Shown here one piece after another: positions 16,924 to 24,908 of a stretch of 64,000 nt of DNA. Each line of letters starts with the position of its first letter. Positions within the stretch are counted from its first letter, which is position 1. The notes beneath the pieces were generated by a model, which was not told where the DNA came from, did no database searches, and saw only the letters and a program-made list of their open reading frames with translations. The DNA is from Chryseobacterium sp. C-71 (lineage in GTDB: Bacteria > Bacteroidota > Bacteroidia > Flavobacteriales > Weeksellaceae), in assembly GCF_020911865.1 (NCBI RefSeq), contig NZ_CP087131.1, forward strand, positions 310,001 to 374,000. Direction: 5' to 3'. The translations under genes were made by a program, and so were the position numbers.

Positions 16924-17850
16924 ATGAAAGGAAAAATCATTAAATCTACAGGAAGCTGGTATCAGGTTTTGGAAACAGGAACCGATAAAATTTTTGAGGC
17001 GAGAATTCGTGGAAAATTCAAGCTGATCAAAACCAGACTGACCAATCCTCTTGCTGTGGGTGATTTTGTCGAATTTCAATTGGAGCAGGATGATATTGCA
17101 TGGATTACAAAGATTGATCCACGTAGGAATTACCTGATCAGAAAAGCCGTCAACCTTTCTAAAGAAGCGCATATCATTGCTTCAAACATTGATATTGCTT
17201 GTTTTATTTTTACACTAAAACATCCTGAAACATCTTTTGGTTTTCTCGACCGTTTTCTTGCTTGTTGTGAAGCTTACAACATCAAACCACTTATTCTTTT
17301 CAATAAAATGGATGTTTTGAATGAGGAAGAAATAGAAGTGGTAAAAGATATTCAGTTTTTGTATCAGGAAATTGGATATGACAGTTTAGAAATTTCATCT
17401 TATTCTAAACTTAATCTTGAAGGTTTACAAGATCTTTTAAAAGATCAGACTTCTGTATTTTTCGGGCATTCCGGATGTGGAAAATCTACTTTGGTTAACG
17501 CATTGCAGCCTGACCTGAATCTACGTACATCAGAAATTTCAGACACTCATCTTAAGGGTAAACATACAACTACTTTTGCTCAGATGCATTTTTGGCATTT
17601 CGGTGGAAATGTAATTGATACTCCCGGTGTGAGGGAGTTTGCCATGATTGATATTGAAAAAGAAGAAGTTCAGCATTATTTTCCTGAAATATTCAGAAAG
17701 AGAAAAGAGTGTAAATTTCATAATTGCATGCATATCAATGAGCCAAAATGTGCCGTTCTTGATTCTTTAGAGACGGGAGAAATTCAACATTCACGATATT
17801 CTACGTACATCAAACTGATGGAAGAGGCTGAAGAAAATTCTCAAAACTAA
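16924..17850 (+). CDS. rsgA: Small ribosomal subunit biogenesis GTPase RsgA
   Basis: A 308-residue circularly permuted GTPase that checks late 30S assembly. An N-terminal OB-fold (about residues 1-70) is followed by the permuted G motifs: G4 NKMD, G1 GHSGCGKST and G3 DTPGVREF. The C-terminal zinc-binding domain has CKFHNCMHINEPKC. Length and motif order are typical. It has its own promoter and no cotranscribed neighbour. Confidence 0.96.
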   Translation: MKGKIIKSTGSWYQVLETGTDKIFEARIRGKFKLIKTRLTNPLAVGDFVEFQLEQDDIAWITKIDPRRNYLIRKAVNLSKEAHIIASNIDIACFIFTLKHPETSFGFLDRFLACCEAYNIKPLILFNKMDVLNEEEIEVVKDIQFLYQEIGYDSLEISSYSKLNLEGLQDLLKDQTSVFFGHSGCGKSTLVNALQPDLNLRTSEISDTHLKGKHTTTFAQMHFWHFGGNVIDTPGVREFAMIDIEKEEVQHYFPEIFRKRKECKFHNCMHINEPKCAVLDSLETGEIQHSRYSTYIKLMEEAEENSQN

Positions 17851-17986
17851 ATTTTACTGTTTTAAAAATTCATCGTTGGTTTGCTTTATTGATTCAAATT
17901 GAATAGATAATTTATTTGCGTCTTAATATTTATATTTTCTTATTGCGAAATATATAATAAAATCATTAGATTATTGTAAATACAAA

Positions 17987-18004
17987 ACCCAGCCGAAGCT
18001 GGGT
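17987..18004. other. GC-rich hairpin with CGAA tetraloop
   Basis: ACCCAGC and GCTGGGT pair perfectly around CGAA in otherwise AT-rich DNA. No T run follows on the plus strand. It sits 14 bases upstream of the ATG of a tiny open frame, so it may be a 5' leader structure; on the minus strand a short T run follows. Confidence 0.5.
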
Positions 18005-18018
18005 AAAAACTAATAACC

Positions 18019-18096
18019 ATGAAAACTCAAATTAAACATGAGAATCGAATTTATAATTGCAATTTGTGTGCCAAAAACACATGTCATATTTCTTAA
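18019..18096 (+). CDS. Possible 25-aa cysteine-containing small protein
   Basis: An ATG is preceded by an A-rich leader (AAAAACTAATAACC) and a hairpin. The frame encodes 25 residues with a Cys-x2-Cys-x4-Cys pattern (CNLCAKNTC) and ends in TAA before the ndk promoter. There is no recognised homologue and the length is too short to judge coding potential. It may be chance. Confidence 0.25.
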   Translation: MKTQIKHENRIYNCNLCAKNTCHIS

Positions 18097-18122
18097 TAAA
18101 TGTTATTTTGTGTTAAAATTAA

Positions 18123-18157
18123 TTTGAAAATATATTTAGATATTTTTCGTAATTTTG
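18123..18157 (+). promoter_or_regulatory. Promoter of ndk
   Basis: TTTG at 18123-18126 and TAATTTTG at 18150-18157 match the Bacteroidota -33 and -7 elements with a 23-base spacer. The -7 element ends 24 bases before the ndk ATG. Confidence 0.5.
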
Positions 18158-18181
18158 CAGCATTAAAAAAAATATACATTT

Positions 18182-18598
18182 ATGTCTAACATTACATTTA
18201 CTATGATTAAGCCTGATGCAGTTACTGATGGGCACATCGGAGCTATTTTAGGGAAAATTTCAGAAGGAGGTTTCAAAATTAAAGCTTTAAAATTAACTCA
18301 GCTTACTGTTGCTGATGCTAAGAAATTCTATGAAGTTCACGCTGAAAGACCATTTTATGGAGAATTGGTTGACTTTATGAGTTCAGGGCCAATTGTTGCT
18401 GCTGTTTTGGAAAAAGATAATGCTGTTGAAGATTTCAGAACTTTAATTGGTTCTACAAATCCTGCTGATGCTGCTGAAGGAACTATCAGAAAAATGTTTG
18501 CTAGAAGCATCGGAGAGAATGCTGTGCACGGATCTGACTCTGATGAGAATGCTCTTATTGAAGCACAATTTCATTTTGCAGGAAGAGAGATTTTCTAA
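18182..18598 (+). CDS. ndk: Nucleoside-diphosphate kinase
   Basis: A 138-residue enzyme that transfers phosphate between nucleoside di- and triphosphates. The N-terminal MIKPDAV and the active-site histidine motif NAVHGSDS are both present, and the length is typical. It has its own promoter and a strong terminator. Confidence 0.97.
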   Translation: MSNITFTMIKPDAVTDGHIGAILGKISEGGFKIKALKLTQLTVADAKKFYEVHAERPFYGELVDFMSSGPIVAAVLEKDNAVEDFRTLIGSTNPADAAEGTIRKMFARSIGENAVHGSDSDENALIEAQFHFAGREIF

Positions 18599-18616
18599 TC
18601 AAAACTCTTAGAAATA

Positions 18617-18645
18617 AAAAAATCCGGATAATTTCCGGATTTTTT
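18617..18645 (+). terminator. Rho-independent terminator of ndk
   Basis: AAAAAATCCGGA (18617-18628) pairs with TCCGGATTTTTT (18634-18645) around a five-base loop. The remaining 265 bases up to the convergent rpe gene are AT-rich and show nothing I can assign. Confidence 0.85.
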
Positions 18646-18910
18646 CGTTTTTAAGTGATTAATTGAAATTTATCTGCCATTTCGTCACTGAAGATATCTC
18701 AATCAATCATTAATATTATTATAACTTTAATTAAAAATAAGAATAAATAATTAAAATTACATTGTCAATTTCGCAAATATGTTTTGATATAATTATTTAG
18801 TTGGCGTGAATATATTGTTATTGTGAAAAATTCCGTGTTTCCATCGATGGCTTTAATTTAAAAAAATCAGAGCTTTGCATCTATAAATTAATATCAAAAA
18901 CAGAGACTGA

Positions 18911-19561
18911 TTATACTTTTAGAAGCTCTATTGTTCTTTCCGGACTTTCAGCAGAAAAAACTGCATTACCAGCAACTAAAACATCAGCACCTGCTTCAAA
19001 TAATTTGGAAGCGTTATCTAAATTTACACCGCCGTCAATTTCGATTAAAGCTGTAGAATTATTGCTTAAAATTAAATCTTTAGTCTCTGCAATCTTCTTG
19101 TAGGTATTTTCGATAAATTTCTGACCACCAAATCCCGGGTTTACACTCATCAATAAAACCAAATCTACATCGGCAATAATATCTTCAAGCATTAAAACAG
19201 GCGTAGAAGGATTAAGTACAACACCAGCTTTTGCACCTTTGCTTTGAATCAAATTAATGGTTCTGTGAAGATGTGTACACGCTTCGTAATGTATAGAAAC
19301 TAAATCAGCTCCGTACTCAATAAATTCTTCAACATACTTTTCTGGTTCTAAAATCATCAAATGCACATCCACGAATTTTTTTGCGTGCTGCTGAATAGTT
19401 TTCATAACCGGAAAACCAAAAGATATATTGGGAACAAATCTTCCATCCATTACATCAACATGTAGCCAATCGGCTTGAGAATTGTTGAGCATTTCAATAT
19501 CTCTTTGTAGATTCCCGAAGTCTGCTGATAATAGGGAAGGAGCGATGAGTTTAGTTTTCAT
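18911..19561 (-). CDS. rpe: Ribulose-phosphate 3-epimerase
   Basis: A 216-residue TIM-barrel enzyme of the pentose phosphate pathway, interconverting ribulose 5-phosphate and xylulose 5-phosphate. Metal and phosphate motifs are visible: SLLSADFGNL, HVDVMDGRFVPN, HLMI, VNPGFGGQ and EIDGGVN. It lies 25 bases downstream of the small membrane protein gene and probably shares the M42 peptidase transcript. Confidence 0.96.
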   Translation of the reverse strand: MKTKLIAPSLLSADFGNLQRDIEMLNNSQADWLHVDVMDGRFVPNISFGFPVMKTIQQHAKKFVDVHLMILEPEKYVEEFIEYGADLVSIHYEACTHLHRTINLIQSKGAKAGVVLNPSTPVLMLEDIIADVDLVLLMSVNPGFGGQKFIENTYKKIAETKDLILSNNSTALIEIDGGVNLDNASKLFEAGADVLVAGNAVFSAESPERTIELLKV

Positions 19562-19586
19562 TTTTACTTATATTTCTTTTATTTTT

Positions 19587-19886
19587 TTAAAATGGATTGA
19601 CAAATAGAAAATAATACGAAAATATGCCTACAATCAATATCGCTTCTATAATTGCTAGCTTAATATTATTTATTTTCATTACCAATAATCTATCAATAAC
19701 AAACAATATTAGTGGAAAAATACTTATAATTAATAGTGTTTCAAGAATCATATTGTAGGCAGATCCTATTTTTGGAGGATTAAAAATTTTATATATCATT
19801 AAAAATAATACGTAAGCGAAAAATAATGTCACTATAACTGATATAAAAGTTGGCTTTCGTATTAAATGACTGAAAAAACTTTTCAT
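19587..19886 (-). CDS. Hypothetical membrane protein, 99 aa
   Basis: Three hydrophobic segments are visible: FISVIVTLFFAYVLFLMIY, LETLLIISIFPLILFVI and LAIIEAILIVGIFSYYFLF. No family is recognised. It starts one base after the stop of the M42 peptidase gene, so translation is probably coupled. Confidence 0.6.
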   Translation of the reverse strand: MKSFFSHLIRKPTFISVIVTLFFAYVLFLMIYKIFNPPKIGSAYNMILETLLIISIFPLILFVIDRLLVMKINNIKLAIIEAILIVGIFSYYFLFVNPF

Positions 19887-19887
19887 C

Positions 19888-20964
19888 TTAATGATACTTC
19901 AGTTTCATTTCTGGTGTAATCTTCAATAGTGTTTCGTAAATTAATTGAATCACATTTCCGACATCTTCTTTTGAAACCATTTCTACTGTTGTATGCATGT
20001 ATCTTAAAGGCAATGAAATCAATGCGCTTGGTACGCCTCCGTTTGAATGTGCAAACGCGTCAGTGTCTGTTCCTGTCGCTCTGCTTGCGGCAGCTCTTTG
20101 GAAAGGAATTTCTTTCTTTTTTGCAGTGTCAATAATCAATTCTCTGATCACATGGTGAACACTTGGTGCAAAGAAAACTACCGGGCCATCACCACATTTT
20201 TGATCTCCTTCTTTTTTCTTTTCAATCATTGGAGTTGTGGTGTCATGCGTAACGTCTGTTACGATGGCAATATTTGGCTTGATGGTGTCAGCAATCATAT
20301 CTGCGCCATACAAGCCAACTTCTTCCTGAACAGAATTGGTAATATATAAGCCAAAGGGAAGTTGTTTTTTATTCTCTTTTAAAAGTCTTGCAACTTCAGC
20401 AATCATAAATCCGCCGATTCTGTTGTCTAAAGCTCTGCAGACAAAATAACGGTCATTCATTTCGAAAAACTCATCTGGATAAGTAATCATACATCCAACG
20501 AAAATTCCTAAATCTTCAACTTCCTGTTTTGTAGTTGCTCCACAATCAATGAATATATTTTCAATTTTTGGGGTAGGTTCGTTTTGGTTTGCGCTTCTTG
20601 TGTGAATCGCAGGCCAGCCGAAAACACCTTTTACAATTCCTTTTTCACCATGAATATGGACGATTTTTGAAGGGGCAATCGTTTGATCAGAACCTCCGTT
20701 TCTGATAACATAAATCAATCCGTCATCTGTAATGTAATTGACGTACCAAGAAATTTCATCAGCGTGAGCTTCAATCACCACTTTGAATTCGGCTTCGGGA
20801 TTAATGATTCCGTAACAGGTTCCGTAGTGATCAACCTCGATTTTGTCAACGTATGGAGTGATGTAATCCATCCACACTTCCTGGCCTTTGTGTTCGTATC
20901 CGGTTGGTGATGAAGTGTTTAAATATTTTTCTAAAAATTTCAAAGATTTCTTCTCGAATTTCAT
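19888..20964 (-). CDS. M42 family metallopeptidase (glutamyl/PepA-type aminopeptidase)
   Basis: A 358-residue cytosolic zinc aminopeptidase of the tetrahedral-aminopeptidase (TET) family. Metal and catalytic residues sit in VIEAHADEIS, RALDNRIGG, NSVQEEVG (catalytic Glu pair), IVTDVTHD and the final MHTTVEMVS. It should trim peptides after proteasome-like degradation. It is divergent from the DUF4294 gene, with only 52 bases between start codons. Confidence 0.9.
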   Translation of the reverse strand: MKFEKKSLKFLEKYLNTSSPTGYEHKGQEVWMDYITPYVDKIEVDHYGTCYGIINPEAEFKVVIEAHADEISWYVNYITDDGLIYVIRNGGSDQTIAPSKIVHIHGEKGIVKGVFGWPAIHTRSANQNEPTPKIENIFIDCGATTKQEVEDLGIFVGCMITYPDEFFEMNDRYFVCRALDNRIGGFMIAEVARLLKENKKQLPFGLYITNSVQEEVGLYGADMIADTIKPNIAIVTDVTHDTTTPMIEKKKEGDQKCGDGPVVFFAPSVHHVIRELIIDTAKKKEIPFQRAAASRATGTDTDAFAHSNGGVPSALISLPLRYMHTTVEMVSKEDVGNVIQLIYETLLKITPEMKLKYH

Positions 20965-21016
20965 ATTTAAGGAATGATTTTTGTAGTTAAGTTTCGTTAT
21001 AATACGTGTAAAAATA

Positions 21017-21724
21017 ATGAAATTTCATAAAATCACCTTTCTTTTTCTGTTCTTTTTTGGTGTTGTTGCACTCGGGCAGCAAAGGGATTCTATTATTGCT
21101 AAACCTTTAAGCCAATATCCTCAAGATCAACTGAAAACTGATGAATTTGGCAATAAATATTATTATGATGAAAGACAAAAGGCTAAAATCTATGAGATTA
21201 ATGGTGAGACTGTAGTAGTGATGGATGAATTGGTTTTGCTTAATAAACCTAAGTTTAATAATCAACTAGATAAGAATTATTATTTCTTCCTCAATAAAAA
21301 ATTGTACAGAGTATATCCTTTATTTCTAACGGCATTGCAGCAATACAGAGATATTCAGGTTGAAATGAAGATTATGGATACCGCTGCCAAAAGGAAATAT
21401 ATCAAAGACCGTCAAAATATGCTTGCAGATCAATATGAAAAGCAACTGAGAGATTTAACGACAACAGAAGGTCAGGTTTTTGCAAAATTAATGAACAGAG
21501 CGACAGGGAAAAATGTTTTCGAAATCATTAAAGAAATGCGTGGTGGCTGGAGTGCCTTCTGGTGGAACGTAAAAGGTAAATTGGCAGATATCGATTTAAA
21601 AGACCGATACAATCCACATAAAAATAGAACCGATGAGTTTTTAGAATCTTTACTACAATCCAATTGGAATTCAGGTTATTTGCAACCTTATCCCGGAGCA
21701 AGAGATTTTAAAGTTTCCAAATAA
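21017..21724 (+). CDS. DUF4294 domain protein, secreted
   Basis: A 235-residue protein with an N-terminal signal peptide (FLFLFFFGVVALGQ). The mature part carries KFNNQLDKNYYFFLNKKLYRVYPLFL and a C-terminal GGWSAFWWNVKGKLADIDLKDRYNP, which I recognise as DUF4294 of Bacteroidota. Function is unknown. It ends at a palindromic terminator shared with the convergent NUDIX gene. Confidence 0.8.
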   Translation: MKFHKITFLFLFFFGVVALGQQRDSIIAKPLSQYPQDQLKTDEFGNKYYYDERQKAKIYEINGETVVVMDELVLLNKPKFNNQLDKNYYFFLNKKLYRVYPLFLTALQQYRDIQVEMKIMDTAAKRKYIKDRQNMLADQYEKQLRDLTTTEGQVFAKLMNRATGKNVFEIIKEMRGGWSAFWWNVKGKLADIDLKDRYNPHKNRTDEFLESLLQSNWNSGYLQPYPGARDFKVSK

Positions 21725-21725
21725 T

Positions 21726-21760
21726 AAAAATTCCTGTAAAAATATTTTACAGGAATTTTT
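21726..21760. terminator. Bidirectional terminator overlapping the NUDIX stop codon
   Basis: AAAAATTCCTGTAAAA (21726-21741) and TTTTACAGGAATTTTT (21745-21760) form a perfect 16-bp stem with a three-base loop. It serves the DUF4294 gene from one side. From the other side the last codons and stop of the NUDIX gene (21747-21749) lie inside the hairpin. Confidence 0.85.
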
Positions 21761-22163
21761 CTTTTAATTTTTCAAAAACGATAATATCTACAGGTAACGT
21801 AAAAGGATTTACTTCTGTATCTATAGGAAGCCATTCTGTTTTTTCTATGCAAGGGTCGAGAATCAGAAAATCTTCTTCATTGGTAATTTTCACTATATAA
21901 TATATAGTAAGGAGTTGCTCATTTTCTCTGAATCTTGAAACTAAAAAATCTTCCTGCGTGTAAAGATGTTCTACTATATCTATTTTTACGTTGAGCTCTT
22001 CGTCAAACTCACGGTGAAGACATTCAGTTAATCCTTCTCCAAATTCTAATCCGCCACCGGGAAATTTCAATAAAGGCTGTCCTGCATGTTCTTCAAAAAG
22101 CGTGAGAACTTTATTATCTTTTACTGCACAGGCATAAACTCTCACGTTAATCTTATCAATCAT
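21747..22163 (-). CDS. NUDIX hydrolase
   Basis: A 138-residue pyrophosphohydrolase. The full NUDIX box is present, from GGGLEFGEGL through REFDEEL, matching the GX5EX7REUXEEXGU pattern. The substrate cannot be predicted. It converges with the DUF4294 gene, and mnmD lies 67 bases upstream on the same strand boundary. Confidence 0.88.
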   Translation of the reverse strand: MIDKINVRVYACAVKDNKVLTLFEEHAGQPLLKFPGGGLEFGEGLTECLHREFDEELNVKIDIVEHLYTQEDFLVSRFRENEQLLTIYYIVKITNEEDFLILDPCIEKTEWLPIDTEVNPFTLPVDIIVFEKLKEKFL

Positions 22164-22230
22164 ATTTAATATTTTGTAAAGCTAATTTAAGAATTTCTAT
22201 CGGAAGAATGAGTCTGATTCTATATTACAA

Positions 22231-22947
22231 TTAACTTTCAGCTTCCTGCTTCAAATCTTCTAACTTAACAGCATTGATCATTTCCCTTTTTCCGGGTGGA
22301 CCTTGCTTTTTTTCCACATTAAAATTGAGTTCTTTCAGAATTCTTCTTACGCTTCCTTTTGAGGAGTAGGTCGTTAACAATCCGTTGACACTCATTTTAT
22401 CTGAAACCATCTCGAATAAAGGCTTTTCCCAAAGATCGGGCTGTACTCGCGCACCGAAACAATCGTAATAAACCAGGTTAATCTTCGGTAAATCAATGTT
22501 TTTCAGGTCAAAAAAGTCACATTGTATCTTTTTTAAATGAAAACCCTTAATGATTTCTTCTGATTTCTCCCATTCAGTTTGATGAATTTTTTGATAAATA
22601 TTTTTTAATTCTGGGTTGTCAAAAAGGTCGAAGTAGGCTAAATTTTCGATTTCAGATTCATTTATCGGGTATTTTTCAAGTGTAAAATAGTTGATAATAT
22701 GATTTTTGTCAGTTTTTAAATATTCATTAATTGTTACCAAAACGTTTAAACCTGTTCCAAAACCGAGTTCTAAAATGTTAATTTCGCAATCATTTATCAG
22801 ATTTAATCCGTTTTTAATAAACACGTGTTCGGCTTCTTGTAACGCACCATGGTGTGAATGATAGTTTTCGTTTAATTCATTGATAAACAATGTTTTACTA
22901 CCGTCGTTTGTGGTTCTGATTTCTCTTTCCAAAGTATTTTTTTTCAA
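22231..22947 (-). CDS. mnmD: tRNA 5-aminomethyl-2-thiouridine methyltransferase MnmD
   Basis: A 238-residue SAM-dependent methyltransferase without the C-terminal FAD oxidase domain of the E. coli MnmC fusion. The SAM motif is ILELGFGTGLN, followed by YYDCFGARVQPDLW and the typical end GPPGKREMINA. It methylates aminomethyl-uridine-34 to give mnm5(s2)U in tRNA anticodons. It is divergent from ilvE. Confidence 0.9.
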   Translation of the reverse strand: MKKNTLEREIRTTNDGSKTLFINELNENYHSHHGALQEAEHVFIKNGLNLINDCEINILELGFGTGLNVLVTINEYLKTDKNHIINYFTLEKYPINESEIENLAYFDLFDNPELKNIYQKIHQTEWEKSEEIIKGFHLKKIQCDFFDLKNIDLPKINLVYYDCFGARVQPDLWEKPLFEMVSDKMSVNGLLTTYSSKGSVRRILKELNFNVEKKQGPPGKREMINAVKLEDLKQEAES

Positions 22948-22983
22948 ATTTAATGTAAAATTTTTATATTTGAAAAATTATGT

Positions 22984-22991
22984 TAAATTTG
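22984..22991 (+). promoter_or_regulatory. Bacteroidota -7 promoter element of ilvE
   Basis: TAAATTTG matches TAnnTTTG, 25 bases upstream of the ilvE ATG. A second match, TATATTTG, lies at 22965-22972. Confidence 0.4.
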
Positions 22992-23016
22992 TAGAACATC
23001 ATAAAAATTTTAAGAA

Positions 23017-24090
23017 ATGATAATTCAAAAAACAGAAAACTCTAGAATTTCTACTTTCGATCCCAATAATTTTTCGTTTGGAAATACTTTCAGTGATCAC
23101 ATGATTATCTGTGAATATGAAGACGGTAAATGGGGCGATGTGAAATTGGTTCCTTACGGTCCTTTGCTGTTTACGCCTGCAATGATGGGGGTAAATTACG
23201 GACAGGCTTGCTTTGAAGGTATGAAAGCTTACAAAGACAACGACGGACAGGTTTTCCTTTTCAGGCCCGAAAAGAATTTTGAGCGTATCAATAAATCTGC
23301 AAAACGTCTTGCAATGCCGGAAGTTACTGAAGAAATATTTTTGGATGGTCTTAAAGCATTAGTAAATATCGATAGAGAATGGATCCCTCAAGGTGAAGGT
23401 AATTCTTTATATATAAGACCGCTAATTTTTGCTACAGAAGAAGCTTTAAAAGCAAGAGTTGCGAATAAATATATGTTTGCAATTGTGGCAACACCTGCAA
23501 AAATGTACTATACAGAACCTGTATCTGTGAAAATTTCTGATCATTACTCAAGAGCAGCAAGCGGTGGAGTAGGTTCAGCAAAAGCAGCAGGAAACTACGC
23601 TGCTTCTTTCTACCCGACTCAGCTGGCGATTGAAGAAGGTTATGATCAAATAATCTGGACAGATGATGCTACTCACGAATACTTCGAAGAAAGCGGAACG
23701 ATGAATGTTTTCGTAAGAATCAACGATACGATTTTTACGCCTCCTACTTCGGAAAAAATCTTAGACGGAGTTACCAGAGACAGTTTCATTCAGTTGGCTA
23801 AGAAAAGAGGTCTTGAAATAAAAGTAGAACCTATTAAAGTAAAAGATGTTGTTGAAGCTCAGAAAAATGGAACTTTAAAAGAAGTGTGGGGAGTAGGTAC
23901 AGCGGTTGTTACTACAGTTTTCCAGGCTTTAGGCTACAACGGTGATAAGTTAGAATTACCAAGACTTTCAGACGAAGAAAGCTTTGCAGTAACACTTAAA
24001 AATGATTTAGTTAATTTACAAACCAACCACTCAGAAGATCCTTTCGGATGGAGAGTTTTGGTTGAAAAAGATGTTTTAGAAACAGCTTAA
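23017..24090 (+). CDS. ilvE: Branched-chain amino acid aminotransferase
   Basis: A 357-residue fold-type IV PLP aminotransferase, the last step of Val, Leu and Ile synthesis. Motifs include NYGQACFEGMKAY, LYIRPLIFA, the catalytic lysine in GSAKAAGNYAAS, and EYFEESGTMNVF. Length and residues fit the larger BCAT type. It is a single-gene unit with its own terminator. Confidence 0.95.
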   Translation: MIIQKTENSRISTFDPNNFSFGNTFSDHMIICEYEDGKWGDVKLVPYGPLLFTPAMMGVNYGQACFEGMKAYKDNDGQVFLFRPEKNFERINKSAKRLAMPEVTEEIFLDGLKALVNIDREWIPQGEGNSLYIRPLIFATEEALKARVANKYMFAIVATPAKMYYTEPVSVKISDHYSRAASGGVGSAKAAGNYAASFYPTQLAIEEGYDQIIWTDDATHEYFEESGTMNVFVRINDTIFTPPTSEKILDGVTRDSFIQLAKKRGLEIKVEPIKVKDVVEAQKNGTLKEVWGVGTAVVTTVFQALGYNGDKLELPRLSDEESFAVTLKNDLVNLQTNHSEDPFGWRVLVEKDVLETA

Positions 24091-24114
24091 TTTCAATCAA
24101 TTTTATATTATATC

Positions 24115-24140
24115 AGCCAAGATTTTTCTTGGCTTTTTTT
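24115..24140 (+). terminator. Rho-independent terminator of ilvE
   Basis: AGCCAAGA (24115-24122) pairs with TCTTGGCT (24127-24134) around TTTT, followed by T6. Confidence 0.9.
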
Positions 24141-24169
24141 GTTTTTAATTTAAAGTTTAAATTTATTCG

Positions 24170-24242
24170 CTCGCAGATCAAACCCGATTTAGCAGATTTT
24201 TTTTCAAGCGCATTGATCTATGTAATCTACAAAATCAGCGAG
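24170..24242. repeat. Dispersed intergenic repeat with CTCGC/GCGAG ends
   Basis: The 73-bp segment begins CTCGCAGAT and ends ATCAGCGAG, inverted copies matching at 8 of 9 positions. Its interior ATTTAGCAGATTT resembles the segment at 41025-41050 (CTCGCAAAT then ATTTAGCAGGTTT). Similar elements are common between Flavobacteriia genes; no protein is encoded. Confidence 0.5.
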
Positions 24243-24394
24243 AAGCAAAGAATGTTTTTATTAGTTCACATTTATTTTTGATATTTAAAAACATTCGACA
24301 TTTTAAAATTTCAAAGAAATATTCAAACTTTATTTTAATAAATTCCTCAAGTTTTGTTAATCATTCCCGAAATGCGTATTTTCGCAAAAGTTTT

Positions 24395-24907
24395 ATGAAA
24401 AAAATACTTCTCATCTCCGTATTAGGACTTTTAAGCTGTAAAAGAAATACTCCACAGGTGCATCCTCCGGTGGGTGGTGTATTGAGCCAGAGTGATCTTG
24501 ATGTTTCCAGAAACAGAATGAAAAATCTGAATACTTTAGAAAGACAGCAGATTCAGGATTGGGTGAATGGTCAGGATATTAAATTTTATCCTACTCAGCT
24601 TAATTACTGGACGACCGTAGAAGGTTTTGACAAAAGACAAAGAAGACCGGATGATTCTCCGATTTCGTATTCTTATGATCTGTATGATTTTGATCAGACT
24701 AAAATTTATGACAAATCTATTCAGAGAAACGATGCGAGATTCGGGCATTTTGACGAGTTGAAAGCGGTAGAAAATGCATTGAGATATATGAATGACGGCG
24801 AAGAAGTAACGCTTCTTGTACCATCAACATTAGCGTACGGAACTTTCGGAGACGAAAATAAAATAGATAACGATATTCCTTTAATTATAAAATTAAAAGT
24901 TCTATAG
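24395..24907 (+). CDS. gldI: Gliding motility-associated FKBP-type prolyl isomerase lipoprotein GldI
   Basis: A 170-residue lipoprotein. The signal peptide ends in the lipobox LGLLSC at residues 11-16. The C-terminal FKBP-like part has GHFDELKAVENALRYMNDGEEVTLLVPSTLAYG. This matches GldI, a periplasmic folding factor needed for gliding and type IX secretion in flavobacteria. I chose the ATG at 24395; a longer frame reaches 24278 but would bury the signal peptide. It is followed after one base by another isomerase gene. Confidence 0.85.
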   Translation: MKKILLISVLGLLSCKRNTPQVHPPVGGVLSQSDLDVSRNRMKNLNTLERQQIQDWVNGQDIKFYPTQLNYWTTVEGFDKRQRRPDDSPISYSYDLYDFDQTKIYDKSIQRNDARFGHFDELKAVENALRYMNDGEEVTLLVPSTLAYGTFGDENKIDNDIPLIIKLKVL

Positions 24908-24908
24908 A

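Larger units (their letters stand above)
17851..18181. other. Intergenic region between rsgA and ndk, 331 bp
   Basis: An AT-rich region that contains a compact GC hairpin at 17987-18004, a 25-codon open frame with three cysteines at 18019-18096, and the ndk promoter at 18123-18157. Nothing else is recognisable. Confidence 0.6.

Noticed and set aside
20047..20349. 100-codon plus-strand frame antisense to the M42 peptidase
   Set aside because: It covers conserved metal-site codons of the peptidase on the other strand and has Cys/Phe-rich, non-native composition.
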